DNA of 64,000 nt from the NCBI RefSeq assembly GCF_012971725.1, contig NZ_CP048833.1, positions 5,704,001-5,768,000 of the forward strand, given 5' to 3'. This document shows, in pieces, positions 38,001 through 44,285 of this stretch. Below the pieces are notes generated by a model. That model was given only the letters and a program-made list of their open reading frames with translations. It made no database searches and was not told the DNA's origin. The stretch comes from Pseudomonas multiresinivorans (GTDB taxonomy: Bacteria > Pseudomonadota > Gammaproteobacteria > Pseudomonadales > Pseudomonadaceae). The translations under genes and the position numbers were made by a program. The first letter of the stretch is position 1. Each line of letters begins with the position of its first letter.

Positions 38001-41000
38001 CACCGTCGCCGAGGCCACCTGGGGCGGCAGCAGCGGCAAATTCAGCGGCACCTTCACCCCGACCGAGAGCGGCTACTATCCCATCGCGCTCTACCAGCAC
38101 AACCAGAGCGGCCCGGGCAACTACACCCTGAGCATCTCCGACAATGGCAGCGCCGCGCAGGTGCTGGGCACCGGCAGCGCGCAGGTCTACCACGACACCA
38201 GTGAGCTGACCGCGGGCGGCGAGCGCCTGACCGACCTGACCGGCAGCAGCGGCCAGAGCCACTACAAGGTGTTCGGCCTCAACGAAGGCAACGAAGACAG
38301 CGCGATCAGCCTGTCGAAGATCAAGGCTTCGCTGGTCGATACCGACGGCTCCGAGACCCTGTCGATCAGCATCGGCAAGATCCCGGTTGGCGCCACCCTG
38401 AGCGACGGCAAGAACAGCTTCACCGCCGACGTTACCCACAGCAGCGTCGACCTCAAGGGCTGGAACCTCGACACCCTGACCCTGACTCCGCCGGCCGACT
38501 TCAACGGCACCATCAAGCTGGAAGTCAGCGCCACGGCGACCGAGTCCAGCAACGGTGACGCAGCTACCCGCACCGCCGACTTGAACGTCACCGTGTATCC
38601 GGTGAACGACGCGCCGACCAGTGCCAACCAGAACCAGAGCACCGCCGAAGACACTCCGCTGACCGGCAAGATCGTCGCCAGCGATGTCGATGGCGATACG
38701 CTGACCTACACCATCAAGGCCGGCAGCGCGCCGACCCACGGCAGCGTCACGCTCAACGCGGCCACCGGTGACTATACCTACACCCCGAGCAAGGACTACA
38801 ACGGTTCCGACAGCTTCACCGTGGTGGTCAGCGACGGCAAAGGCGGCACGGTGAACTCCGTGGTAAGCGTCAACGTCACCCCGGTCAACGATGCCCCCGA
38901 AGCCAGGAACGACACCAAGTCCACCGGCGAGAACACCACCCTCAGCAGCCAGGTGCCGGTGGCGACCGATATCGACAGCTCGGTCAACCCCAATGGCTAC
39001 GCGCTGGTACAAGGGGTAGGCAGCGGCAACGGCAGCCTGACCTTCAACGCCAACGGCAGCTACGTGTTCAACCCCGGTACCGACTTCGACTCGCTCGCTC
39101 CGGGCGAGAGCCGCCAGGTGACCTTCACCTACACGGCGAAGGACGCCGAGGGTGCGGTCAGCGCTCCGGCTACCGTGACCATTACCGTCAACGGTGCGAA
39201 CGACGCCCCCGAAGGCACCGACAAGACCATCGTTCTCGACGAGGATGGCAGTCGCGTCTTCGCTGCCGGCGACTTCGGCTTCCGCGATGTCGACCACAAC
39301 GACGCCCTCAGTGCCGTGCGCATCGACAGCCTGCCCACCAATGGCACGCTGAAGTTCAACGGCAGCGCCGTGAGCGCGGGCCAGGTGATCAACGCGGCCG
39401 ACCTCGGCAAGCTGGTCTTCACCCCGGCGGCCAACGCCAATGGCGACAACTACGCCAACTTCACCTTCTCGGTGAAGGACAGCAACGGCGCGTTCGATAC
39501 CACGCCGAACAAGATCACCTTCAACGTCACCCCGGTGAACGATGCACCGGTGGCCGTGAACGACAACTTCACCCTCAGCGGTCTGAAGGGCAGCTACTGG
39601 GGCTACAACGACGGCCCGGACGGCGCCAACCTGACCACCCTGAGCCAGGTGACCACCTTCATGAACGGTCACGCCGCCAGCGCCAACTTCACGTCCACCA
39701 CGCTGAACTACAACCTCAGCGGCGGCGACCTGGGCGGCGACGGCAACCTGCAGAAGTTCCTGGGTAACGACGCGGGCTCGCTGAACACCGACCCGGCGAA
39801 CACCTCCGACGCGATCATCCAGCTGACCGGCGCGATCAACCTCAACGCCGGCAGCTACCAGCTACGCGTCAACGCCGACGATGGCTTCAGCATCAAGATC
39901 GACGGCGTGGAAGTGTTCAAGTACGACGCCATCCAGAGCCCGACCGGCCGCGAATCGGCGGTGTTCACCATCGCCCAGAGCGGCAATCACAGCATCGAGA
40001 TCGTCTACTGGGATCAGGGTGGCCAGGCTCAGCTGCAGGTGGAAATGCGCCCGCAGGGCGGCACCTACAGCACCGTCGGCGGCAGCGCACTGACTCACGC
40101 CGTGAGCGAACTGGTGACCAATGAAGACACCCCGCTGACCATCGCCCCGCAGACGCTGCTGGGCAACGACAGCGATGTGGACGGTGACAGTCTCTCCATC
40201 GTCAGCGTTCAAGGTGCAGTGAACGGCAGCGTGAAGCTCGAAGGCGGCAACGTCGTCTTCACCCCGACCAAGGACTTCAACGGCGCCGGCAGCTTCACCT
40301 ACACCATCAGCGACGGCCACGGCGGCACCAGCACCGCGACCGTCACAGTGGGCGTCAACGCGGTGAACGATGCACCGGAAGCCAAGAACGACCTGCAGAC
40401 CACCGGCGAGAACAACACACTCAACGGCCAGGTACCGACTGCCACCGACATCGACAGTGCGATCAACCTCAATGGTTATGCCCTGGTACAAGGAGTGGGC
40501 GCCGGCAACGGCACCCTCACCTTCAACGCCAACGGCAGCTATGTATTCAATCCGGGCACCGACTTCGATTCGCTGAACGTCGGTGAATCTCGCCAGGTGG
40601 CCTTCACCTACACCGCGAAGGACGCCCAGGGCGCGGTCAGCGCTCCGGCCACCGTGACCATCACCGTGACCGGCAGCAACGACCTGCCCACCGCCACCGA
40701 CAGCACCCTGACCCTCAACGAGGACGGCAAGCGCAGCTTCAGCGCCAGCGACTTCGGCTTCAGCGACAAGGATGCCGGCGATGCGCTCAAGGCGATCCGC
40801 ATCGACAACCTGCCCACCGCCGGCAGCCTGACCCTCAACGGCCAGTCGGTGACCGCCGGCCAGGTGATCGCCGTCAGCCTGCTCGCCAGCCTGGTCTACA
40901 CCCCGGTGGCCAACGCCGCGGGCAGCGCCTACGCGACCCTGAAGTTCTCGGTACAGGACAGCCACGACGGCTTCTCCAGCTCCTCCAGCACCCTGACCTT

Positions 41001-43317
41001 CAACGTCACCCCGGTGAACGATGCGCCACTGTCGGCGGACGGTTCCGCCAGCGTCTACGCCGGCAAGACCTACACCTTCGCCCTCAAGGACTTCGCCTTC
41101 AGCGATACCGTGGATTCCGCCAACGGCCAGAACCACAGTCTGCAGAACATCCTTATCAAGGCCCTGCCGACTACCGGCAGCCTGCTGCTCAACGGCCAGG
41201 CCATCAGCGCCGGCAAGGCAGTCAGCGCCAGTGACATTGCCGCCGGCAAGCTGACCTACGTACCGGACAGCTCGGGCAGCAACGCGCACTTCGAGTTCGC
41301 GGTGCAGGACAGCGGCGGCGTGGCCAACGGTGGCGTCGACACCTCGGGCACCTATGGCTTCGACATCCACGTTGGCCAGGTGCAGATTCCGAGCACCACG
41401 CCCAACGGCGACAACACCCTGACCGGTGGCTCGGGCGACGACGTGATTCTCGGCGACGTCGGCGGCATCAAGACGCTCACTCAGGGCGGCACCAACTACA
41501 ACATCGCCCTGGTGGTCGACACCTCCGGCAGCATGGCCTACAACCTCGCCGGCCAGTCCGGTGCAGCTTACGCCGACTCGCGGATGAAGCTGGTCAAGGA
41601 CGCGCTGATCAACCTGGCCAACGAGCTCAAGGGCCATGACGGGATCATCAACATCTCGCTGATCGGCTTCCAGAGCAGCGCCAGCCTGAAGGTCAGCATC
41701 AGCGACCTGTCCGATGCCAACATCAATCAGTTGCTCAACGCCATCGGCCAATCCCAGTCCCAGGGGCTGCAGGCCACCGGCGGCACCGACTACCAGGAAG
41801 CGTTCGGCCAGGCGGTCAGCTGGTTCAATACCCAGAAGAACGGCTACGAGAACGTCACCCTGTTCCTTACCGACGGTGACCCGACCGAGTCCAGCGGCAG
41901 CGGCACGCTGATGCAGAACACCACGCAGGCCTTCGCCAGCCTCTCGGAGCTCAGCGAAGTCCGTGCCATCGGCATCGGCACCAATGTCAACGAGAGCACG
42001 CTCAAGTACTTCGACAACACCAACGTCACCGGTGTTGGCACGGTGTCCTACACCACCAACTCCACGCTGTTCACCTTCGACAACAACAGCGCCCTGCCGG
42101 GCTGGACGCTGACCAAGAGCCCCACCGGCTCGGTCGGCATCTCCGGCAACAAGCTGTCCATGACCGACACCAGTGCCAGCGGCTCCACCACCGCCGTCAC
42201 CTCGGACCTGACCGTCGGCAAGAACAGCACCTCGACCTTCAGCTTCGACTTCGCCGAAAGCATGCGCAGCGGCGACACCTTCACCTGGACGCTGAAGCAG
42301 TTCGTCAACGGCGCCTGGTCGACAGTGGAAACGCACACGCTGACCTCGTCGTCGAGCAACACCACCTACAGCACCGACAAGGCTGTCGGCGAAGGCACCT
42401 ATCGCATCGACTACGTGCTGACCGACAACACCACTGCCGGTACCGCCACCGTCACGCTCGACAACCTCAAGCAGATCACCACCACCCAGGCCACCACCGG
42501 GCAGGTGGACATCGTCAAGCAGGCCGGCGACCTCACCGCTGCGCTGCATGGTGGTTCCACCAGCACCGAGCTGGCGCCGTCGGGCAACGACACCATCCAC
42601 GGTGGCGCCGGCGACGACATCATCTTCGGGGACACCATCAACACCGACAACCTGCCCTGGGGCGTCAACGGCAACCCGGCGAAACCGGCCGACATGCCGG
42701 CGGGCTCCGGCGTCAGTGCGCTGTCGGCGTTCCTCGAACTGAAGAACGGCCACGCCGCCACCAGCGACGAGATGTACGACTACATCAAGAACAACCACAC
42801 GCTGTTCAACGTCGATGGCGATACCCGTGGCGGCAGCGACAACCTCTACGGTGGCGATGGCAACGACATCCTCTACGGACAGGGCGGCAACGACTTCCTG
42901 TTCGGCGAGAATGGCAACGACATCCTCATCGGCGGCACCGGCGACGACCAGCTCACCGGCGGCAAGGGCAACGACATCCTCACCGGCGGTGCGGGTGCCG
43001 ACACCTTCATCTGGCGAGCCGGCGATATCGGCAACGACACCATCACCGACTTCAAGGCCGGTGAAGGCGACCGCATCGATATCAGCGACCTGCTGCCGGA
43101 GACCGCGCACAACGACATCCTCAGCTACCTGAAGGTGGACACCACGACCTCGACCCTGCAGGTGAGCACCACCGGGCAGATCAACAATGGCGGTGCCGCG
43201 GACGTCACCATCAAGCTGAGCGGCGTCGACCTCTCCGCCTACGGCTCGACCTCCACCGAGATCGTCAACAAGCTGGTGGCGGGTTCCGACCCGGTGGTCA
43301 AGACTGAGCATCACTGA
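29092..43317 (+). CDS. lapA: Giant LapA-like RTX adhesin with retention module, VCBS repeats, PA14 and vWFA domains
   Basis: Secreted biofilm adhesin of 4741 residues. The N-terminal retention module begins MSSVVAVVKSIIGQVIAVSP and carries the di-alanine LapG site TAAG (residues 108-111), followed by a glycine-rich linker. From about residue 177 to 2870 lie about 26 tandem VCBS/cadherin-like repeats of roughly 100 residues. A first PA14-like domain spans about 2886-3023 and a second about 3499-3660, with further Ig-like repeats between and after them. A vWFA domain begins near 4135 with the metal-site motif DTSGS (Asp4143). RTX nonapeptides (GGxGxDxL type) lie near 4108 and from about 4498, before the C-terminal type I secretion signal. 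The start at 29092 follows AGGAG; an upstream ATG at 29026 would spoil the conserved N-terminus. The gene is at the centre of lapEBC, lapD and lapG. Confidence 0.95.
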   Translation: MSSVVAVVKSIIGQVIAVSPEGVQRVLVEGDRIYQGEQLLTGAAGAVTLDVGKGKLVDLGRDSQWSSADLPQAETHHAAAQPANAPSTEDLQKAIAAGLDPTQALAPTAAGPSAAPSAGGNGGVGGGHSFVMLDATAGHVDPNIGYTTAGLDNGGSSGDERQGDLPPNLAPEFSEGSNGVLNLTTAEDTLLTGTFAARDPNGDTISYSVGQAPGNGLLVLNPNGTWQYNPNGDYNGADSFTVIVTDARGATSTLVVNVGITPVNDAPVATGTYTSTVTDTAANDSFADIKGQLTATDVDDTNLTWSGSAKGAYGELTVNADGSYTYVVDANAVNALPLGQNPSESFTVTVTDPSGATDTRVITINVQGANDTPVAQDGQASVTEDSVTGGQLVATDRDTGSTLTFTTNGNPPAGFTLKPDGSWTFDGKNPAYQHLAEGETQVVQVPYTVTDEHGATSTATLTVTLTGTNDAPVALPGAATTEENTVLNGQVPAASDVDGSVTGYQLATGVGQGNGSLSFNPDGSYSFNPGKDFDSLAQGETRDVTFTYQAKDNNGALSDPQTITITVTGTNDAPVAQPGTATTEENTVLNGQVPAASDVDGSVSGYQLTTGVGQGNGSLSFNPDGSYSFNPGKDFDSLAEGETRDVTFTYQAKDNNGALSDPQTITITVTGTNDAAVITGQTSGSADETDAPLTLGGKLDVTDVDSPATFQAQNNVAGLHGTFNLGTDGTWTYTANSAYNELGVGDKLTDSFTVKAADGTSTTVTVTINGTNDAPVASATSGAVKEDAQISGQLAATDADDGAKLTYTLDKTAPAGFSVDADGKWSFDASVSEYQHLKAGATQTIQVPFTVTDEHGATSSSSLTITITGTNDAPVAQAASAAGTEDKLSFGKLVATDVDDGAKLSFSLNDKAPAGFTLLKDGTWAFNGLNPAYQSLAAGETKVLSIDYTVTDEHGATSTNTLTLTVTGTNDTPIALPSLTFVREDAQISGELKAIDVDNGAQLTFSLNQAAPAGLTLGSDGKWSFDASDAAYQHLKAGAVQVINVPYTVTDEHGASTQSSLVITVTGTNDAPRADAATAAAVEDQVSKGQLTATDVDDGAKLSFSVSGNPPAGFTLKTDGSWTFDGKNPAYQSLAEGETKDIVVKYIVTDEHGATDTQTLTITVTGTNDAPVAYADTATTEENTVLNGQVPAASDVDGTIASYQLTTDVGSHNGSLTFNPDGSYSFNPGKDFDSLADGQSRDVTFTYQAKDNNGALSDPQTITITVTGSNDAPVASATSGAVKEDAQISGQLAATDADDGAKLTYTLDKTAPAGFSVDADGKWSFDASVSEYQHLKAGATQTIQVPFTVTDEHGATSSSSLTFTITGTNDAPVAQAASAAGTEDKLSFGKLVATDVDDGAKLSFSLNDKAPAGFTLLKDGTWAFNGLNPAYQSLAAGETKVLSIDYTVTDEHGATSTNTLTLTVTGTNDTPIALPSLTFVREDAQISGELKAIDVDNGAQLTFSLNQAAPAGLTLGSDGKWSFDASDAAYQHLKAGAVQIINVPYTVTDEHGASTQSSLVITVTGTNDAPRADAATAAAVEDQVSKGQLTATDVDDGAKLSFSVSGNPPAGFTLKTDGSWTFDGKNPAYQSLAEGETKDIVVKYIVTDEHGATDTQTLTITVTGTNDPAVIGGVASVSVNETDAPITTGGQLTVTDVDGAASFQAQSNVAGQHGTFNLGTDGTWTYTANSAYNELGVGDKLTDTFTVKAADGTSSTVTVTINGTNDAPIASADVASTEENTVLNGQVPAATDVDGTVASYQLATDVAQGKGTLTFNANGSYTFNPGTAFDHLAAGASENVTFTYQAKDNNGALSDPQTITITVTGTNDKPVAFADAQTTEENTVLDGQVPVATDVDGTIAGYQLATDVAQGKGSLTFNSDGSYTFNPGSDFDHLAAGQSENVTFTYQAKDNNGALSDPQTITITVTGSNDAAVITGQTSGSANETDAPVTLGGKLDVTDVDGPASFQAQSNVAGLHGTFNLGTDGSWTYTANSAYNELGVGDKLTDTFTVKAADGTSSTVTVTINGTNDAPVASADVASTEENTVLNGQVPAATDVDGTVVSYQLATDVAQGKGTLTFNANGSYTFNPGTAFDHLAAGASENVTFTYQAKDNNGALSDPQTITITVTGTNDKPVAFADAQTTEENTVLDGQVPVATDVDGTIAGYQLATDVAQGKGSLTFNTDGSYTFNPGSDFDHLAAGQSENVTFTYQAKDNNGALSDPQTITITVTGTNDAAVITGQTSGSANETDAPVTLGGKLDVTDVDGPASFQAQSNVAGLHGTFNLGTDGTWTYVANSAFNELKVGDQLTDTFTVKAADGTSTSVTVTINGTNDKPVAYADTQTTEENTVLHGQVPVATDVDGTVVRYEVVNNLAQGKGTLAFNEDGSYTFNPGTAFDHLAAGQSENVTFTYQAKDNNGAVSGPQTITITVTGSNDAAVISGVSSRDVNETDAPISTGGKLNITDVDGPASFQAQSNVAGKYGTFNLGTDGNWTYVASSAYNELKQGQTLTDTFTVKAADGTSATVTVNIVGTNDKPVAFGDTVTTDENAVLNGHVPAATDIDGTIASYQLATDVAQGKGTLTFNANGSYSFNPGTAFDHLAAGASENVTFTYQAKDNNGALSDPQTITITVTGTNDKPVAYADTQTTEENTVLHGQVPVATDVDGTIAGYQLATDVAQGKGSLTFNTDGSYTFTPGTAFDHLAAGQSENVTFTYQAKDNNGALSDPQTITITVTGTNDNPVAVPDTAHTNEDTAIRIDVLGNDTDAEHDALIVTGASAGNGTVVINQDGSLSYTPKENFSGSDTITYTISDGKGGTSTSTVAVSIEAVADKPNLSLDGSSSHPKATGLTVDTWTGLALGNGGNGASPADLQAKIDAAGTPTTHGSTDSVRNTDVTAGTATKVSGLIFLEAGHTYTFTGVGDDSVRLVIGGSTVAEATWGGSSGKFSGTFTPTESGYYPIALYQHNQSGPGNYTLSISDNGSAAQVLGTGSAQVYHDTSELTAGGERLTDLTGSSGQSHYKVFGLNEGNEDSAISLSKIKASLVDTDGSETLSISIGKIPVGATLSDGKNSFTADVTHSSVDLKGWNLDTLTLTPPADFNGTIKLEVSATATESSNGDAATRTADLNVTVYPVNDAPTSANQNQSTAEDTPLTGKIVASDVDGDTLTYTIKAGSAPTHGSVTLNAATGDYTYTPSKDYNGSDSFTVVVSDGKGGTVNSVVSVNVTPVNDAPEARNDTKSTGENTTLSSQVPVATDIDSSVNPNGYALVQGVGSGNGSLTFNANGSYVFNPGTDFDSLAPGESRQVTFTYTAKDAEGAVSAPATVTITVNGANDAPEGTDKTIVLDEDGSRVFAAGDFGFRDVDHNDALSAVRIDSLPTNGTLKFNGSAVSAGQVINAADLGKLVFTPAANANGDNYANFTFSVKDSNGAFDTTPNKITFNVTPVNDAPVAVNDNFTLSGLKGSYWGYNDGPDGANLTTLSQVTTFMNGHAASANFTSTTLNYNLSGGDLGGDGNLQKFLGNDAGSLNTDPANTSDAIIQLTGAINLNAGSYQLRVNADDGFSIKIDGVEVFKYDAIQSPTGRESAVFTIAQSGNHSIEIVYWDQGGQAQLQVEMRPQGGTYSTVGGSALTHAVSELVTNEDTPLTIAPQTLLGNDSDVDGDSLSIVSVQGAVNGSVKLEGGNVVFTPTKDFNGAGSFTYTISDGHGGTSTATVTVGVNAVNDAPEAKNDLQTTGENNTLNGQVPTATDIDSAINLNGYALVQGVGAGNGTLTFNANGSYVFNPGTDFDSLNVGESRQVAFTYTAKDAQGAVSAPATVTITVTGSNDLPTATDSTLTLNEDGKRSFSASDFGFSDKDAGDALKAIRIDNLPTAGSLTLNGQSVTAGQVIAVSLLASLVYTPVANAAGSAYATLKFSVQDSHDGFSSSSSTLTFNVTPVNDAPLSADGSASVYAGKTYTFALKDFAFSDTVDSANGQNHSLQNILIKALPTTGSLLLNGQAISAGKAVSASDIAAGKLTYVPDSSGSNAHFEFAVQDSGGVANGGVDTSGTYGFDIHVGQVQIPSTTPNGDNTLTGGSGDDVILGDVGGIKTLTQGGTNYNIALVVDTSGSMAYNLAGQSGAAYADSRMKLVKDALINLANELKGHDGIINISLIGFQSSASLKVSISDLSDANINQLLNAIGQSQSQGLQATGGTDYQEAFGQAVSWFNTQKNGYENVTLFLTDGDPTESSGSGTLMQNTTQAFASLSELSEVRAIGIGTNVNESTLKYFDNTNVTGVGTVSYTTNSTLFTFDNNSALPGWTLTKSPTGSVGISGNKLSMTDTSASGSTTAVTSDLTVGKNSTSTFSFDFAESMRSGDTFTWTLKQFVNGAWSTVETHTLTSSSSNTTYSTDKAVGEGTYRIDYVLTDNTTAGTATVTLDNLKQITTTQATTGQVDIVKQAGDLTAALHGGSTSTELAPSGNDTIHGGAGDDIIFGDTINTDNLPWGVNGNPAKPADMPAGSGVSALSAFLELKNGHAATSDEMYDYIKNNHTLFNVDGDTRGGSDNLYGGDGNDILYGQGGNDFLFGENGNDILIGGTGDDQLTGGKGNDILTGGAGADTFIWRAGDIGNDTITDFKAGEGDRIDISDLLPETAHNDILSYLKVDTTTSTLQVSTTGQINNGGAADVTIKLSGVDLSAYGSTSTEIVNKLVAGSDPVVKTEHH
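29404..29427 (+). other. LapG cleavage site of the adhesin (TAAG)
   Basis: The codons encode ALAPTAAG (residues 105-111 region). LapG proteases cut between the two alanines of a T/A/P-AA-G/V motif, here predicted between Ala109 and Ala110, nearly the same position as in P. fluorescens LapA. Cutting would release the adhesin from LapE. Confidence 0.8.
31405..32592 (+). repeat. Four-repeat block, copy 1 of a 1188-base duplication in lapA
   Basis: Four consecutive 297-base (99-residue) repeats, starting NDAPVASATSGAVKEDAQIS. The block recurs at 32899-34086, exactly 1494 bases downstream, with only scattered differences such as one Ile-to-Phe change in the second copy. Confidence 0.9.
32899..34086 (+). 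repeat. Four-repeat block, copy 2 of a 1188-base duplication in lapA
   Basis: Near-identical copy of 31405-32592. Between the copies lies a single different VCBS repeat (32593-32898, TEENTVLNGQVPA type). Near-identity at silent positions points to a recent duplication or continuing gene conversion. Confidence 0.9.
34087..34995 (+). repeat. 909-base three-repeat cassette, copy 1
   Basis: Cassette of three VCBS repeats (starts NDPAVIGG, NDAPIASA, NDKPVAFA), 303 residues. The same order recurs in the next cassettes with exact 909-base spacing. Confidence 0.85.
34996..35904 (+). repeat. 909-base three-repeat cassette, copy 2
   Basis: Second copy (NDAAVITG, NDAPVASA, NDKPVAFA), the best match to copy 1 in the second and third repeats. 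It begins exactly 909 bases after copy 1. Confidence 0.85.
35905..36507 (+). repeat. Shortened cassette, copy 3 (603 bases)
   Basis: Third copy has only two repeats (NDAAVITG, NDKPVAYA), as if one 306-base repeat had been lost from the 909-base cassette. Confidence 0.8.
36508..37416 (+). repeat. 909-base three-repeat cassette, copy 4
   Basis: Fourth, more diverged copy (NDAAVISG, NDKPVAFG, NDKPVAYA), again exactly 909 bases long. The next boundary (NDNPVAVP at 37417) opens a different cadherin-like domain. Confidence 0.8.
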
Positions 43318-43360
43318 TCCGCGGTTGCCGCAAGGCTGCCAAACGGTCAGGCTCTGACAC

Positions 43361-43402
43361 AGCGACAGCGGGGCCACCCTTAGGGGTGGTTCCGCTGTCG
43401 CT
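43361..43402 (+). terminator. Long stem-loop after lapA
   Basis: Arms agcgacagcggggccaccc and gggtggttccgctgtcgct pair over 19 positions with one mismatch around a short ttag loop. No T-run follows, so it may be an mRNA-stabilising or processing structure rather than a strong terminator. It lies between lapA and the small downstream gene. Confidence 0.6.
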
Positions 43403-43433
43403 CCTTCACATCACGATAAATGGGGACGGGTCG

Positions 43434-43763
43434 ATGCTGTACATCCAGCGCAACGCCGAGGGAAAAGTGGCGCGCGTCGAGGACGCCGAATTCGAAGGCG
43501 CCACCGGCACGCTGCCGGCGGACCATCCGGACATCCAGGCCTGGGCGGCCGAAAGCAGCCTGCTGCAGCTCAAGCAGAGCGACCTGGACATGATCCGGGT
43601 ACTGGAAGACCTGATCTCGGTGCTGATCACCAAGGGCGTGATCCGCATCACCGACCTGCCGCCGGCGGCGCGATCGAAACTGCTCAACCGGACCCAGGCG
43701 CGGGAAGCCCTGGGCGGGCTGACGCGGCTGATCAACGACGACGAGGAAACGGGGCTGATCTGA
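43434..43763 (+). CDS. Small conserved cytoplasmic protein downstream of lapA
   Basis: A 109-residue protein starting MLYIQRNAEGKVARVEDAEF. Pseudomonas homologues are often labelled tryptophan synthase subunit beta-like, but it has no similarity in length or catalytic residues to TrpB and that label should not be taken as function. The sequence is helical in its second half (SDLDMIRVLEDLISVLITKG), with an ITDLPPAARSKLLNR motif suggestive of a small helical bundle. It lies 116 bases after lapA on the same strand. An earlier in-frame ATG at 43386 falls inside the stem-loop. Its role in adhesin biology is unknown. Confidence 0.8.
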   Translation: MLYIQRNAEGKVARVEDAEFEGATGTLPADHPDIQAWAAESSLLQLKQSDLDMIRVLEDLISVLITKGVIRITDLPPAARSKLLNRTQAREALGGLTRLINDDEETGLI

Positions 43764-43802
43764 GCCCCGTTTTCTTTTGCGTGCCGGCCGCGCGGCATCC
43801 CC

Positions 43803-43885
43803 TGTAGGAGCGAGCTTGCTCGCGAACAAGCTCCGCTGCGAGGCCAGGTTCGCGAGCAAGAACTGGGCGTCCCCCTCGCTCCTAC
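43803..43885. repeat. REP palindrome (GTAGGAGCGAGC family)
   Basis: Left arm tgtaggagcgagcttgctcg and right arm ending cctcgctcctac, with ttcgcgagcaagaactgggc before it. The right arm carries a short insertion (aactgggcgtcccc), also seen in the copy at 57908-58004. Confidence 0.85.
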
Positions 43886-43975
43886 GAAAAGCCTTATCTC
43901 CCCTGCCTCGGCTTTGGCTAGTAAGAGACTTCCAGAGAAACGCCCGAGCACTCCGGACGGCCCCTTTCAGGAGGC

Positions 43976-44106
43976 CTCGTTGAAGCGGAGTTTCAGGGGT
44001 TGAGCGGCATGGATGCCGCGAGAGCCACGATGGGCCAGGGATGGCCCGTCGTGGCGTGCCCCTGAAACTTCGGTTCAACGAGGGTATTTTTCGCCTAAGC
44101 GAAAAA
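43976..44106. repeat. Large composite palindrome
   Basis: Outer arms ctcgttgaagcggagtttca followed by gggg, and the inverse at 44061-44083, match with two mismatches in 24 bases. Inside lie a short cggcat/atgccg hairpin and an arm pair gccacgatgggcc/ggcccgtcgtggc. A perfect eight-base hairpin (tttttcgc-ctaa-gcgaaaaa, 44087-44106) follows. The segment resembles an interspersed Pseudomonas repeat; only one copy is in this window. Confidence 0.7.
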
Positions 44107-44235
44107 CCGGATGGAGGGGCAAGCCTTCTTGGTTACTTCTTCGGCGTCTGGAAGAAGTGACTCGCCCGAGGGGGCGAAATAAAATCTTCCAGCGCACACC
44201 GAAGCGGCGCGGGAAACCTCAGCGCGAGGCGAACT

Positions 44236-44260
44236 CATCGCGGACAAAGTCCGTTCCTAC
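44236..44260 (+). repeat. REP half element (GTAGGAGCGGAC family)
   Basis: The segment tcatcgcggacaaagtccgt followed by tcctac is a single arm of the element complete at 23727-23797. Confidence 0.7.
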
Positions 44261-44285
44261 GAAAAGCGCCCCGCCCCGGCCTCGA

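Larger units (their letters stand above)
43764..44285. other. 522-base intergenic region with repeats
   Basis: No gene seen. The region contains a REP element (43803-43885), a large structured palindrome (43976-44106) and a REP half copy (44236-44260). It separates the small plus-strand gene from convergent lapD. Confidence 0.75.

Noticed and set aside
28729..39672. A 3647-codon open frame on the strand opposite lapA, very long and repetitive
   Set aside because: It mirrors the lapA repeat periodicity, has no start signal, and ends within lapE. In GC-rich repeats with biased codons the opposite strand stays open by chance; the adhesin on the plus strand has a full set of family domains.
39862..43377. 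A second long minus-strand open frame of 1171 codons over the 3' part of lapA
   Set aside because: It overlaps recognisable PA14, vWFA and RTX coding sequence and shows no family motif of its own.
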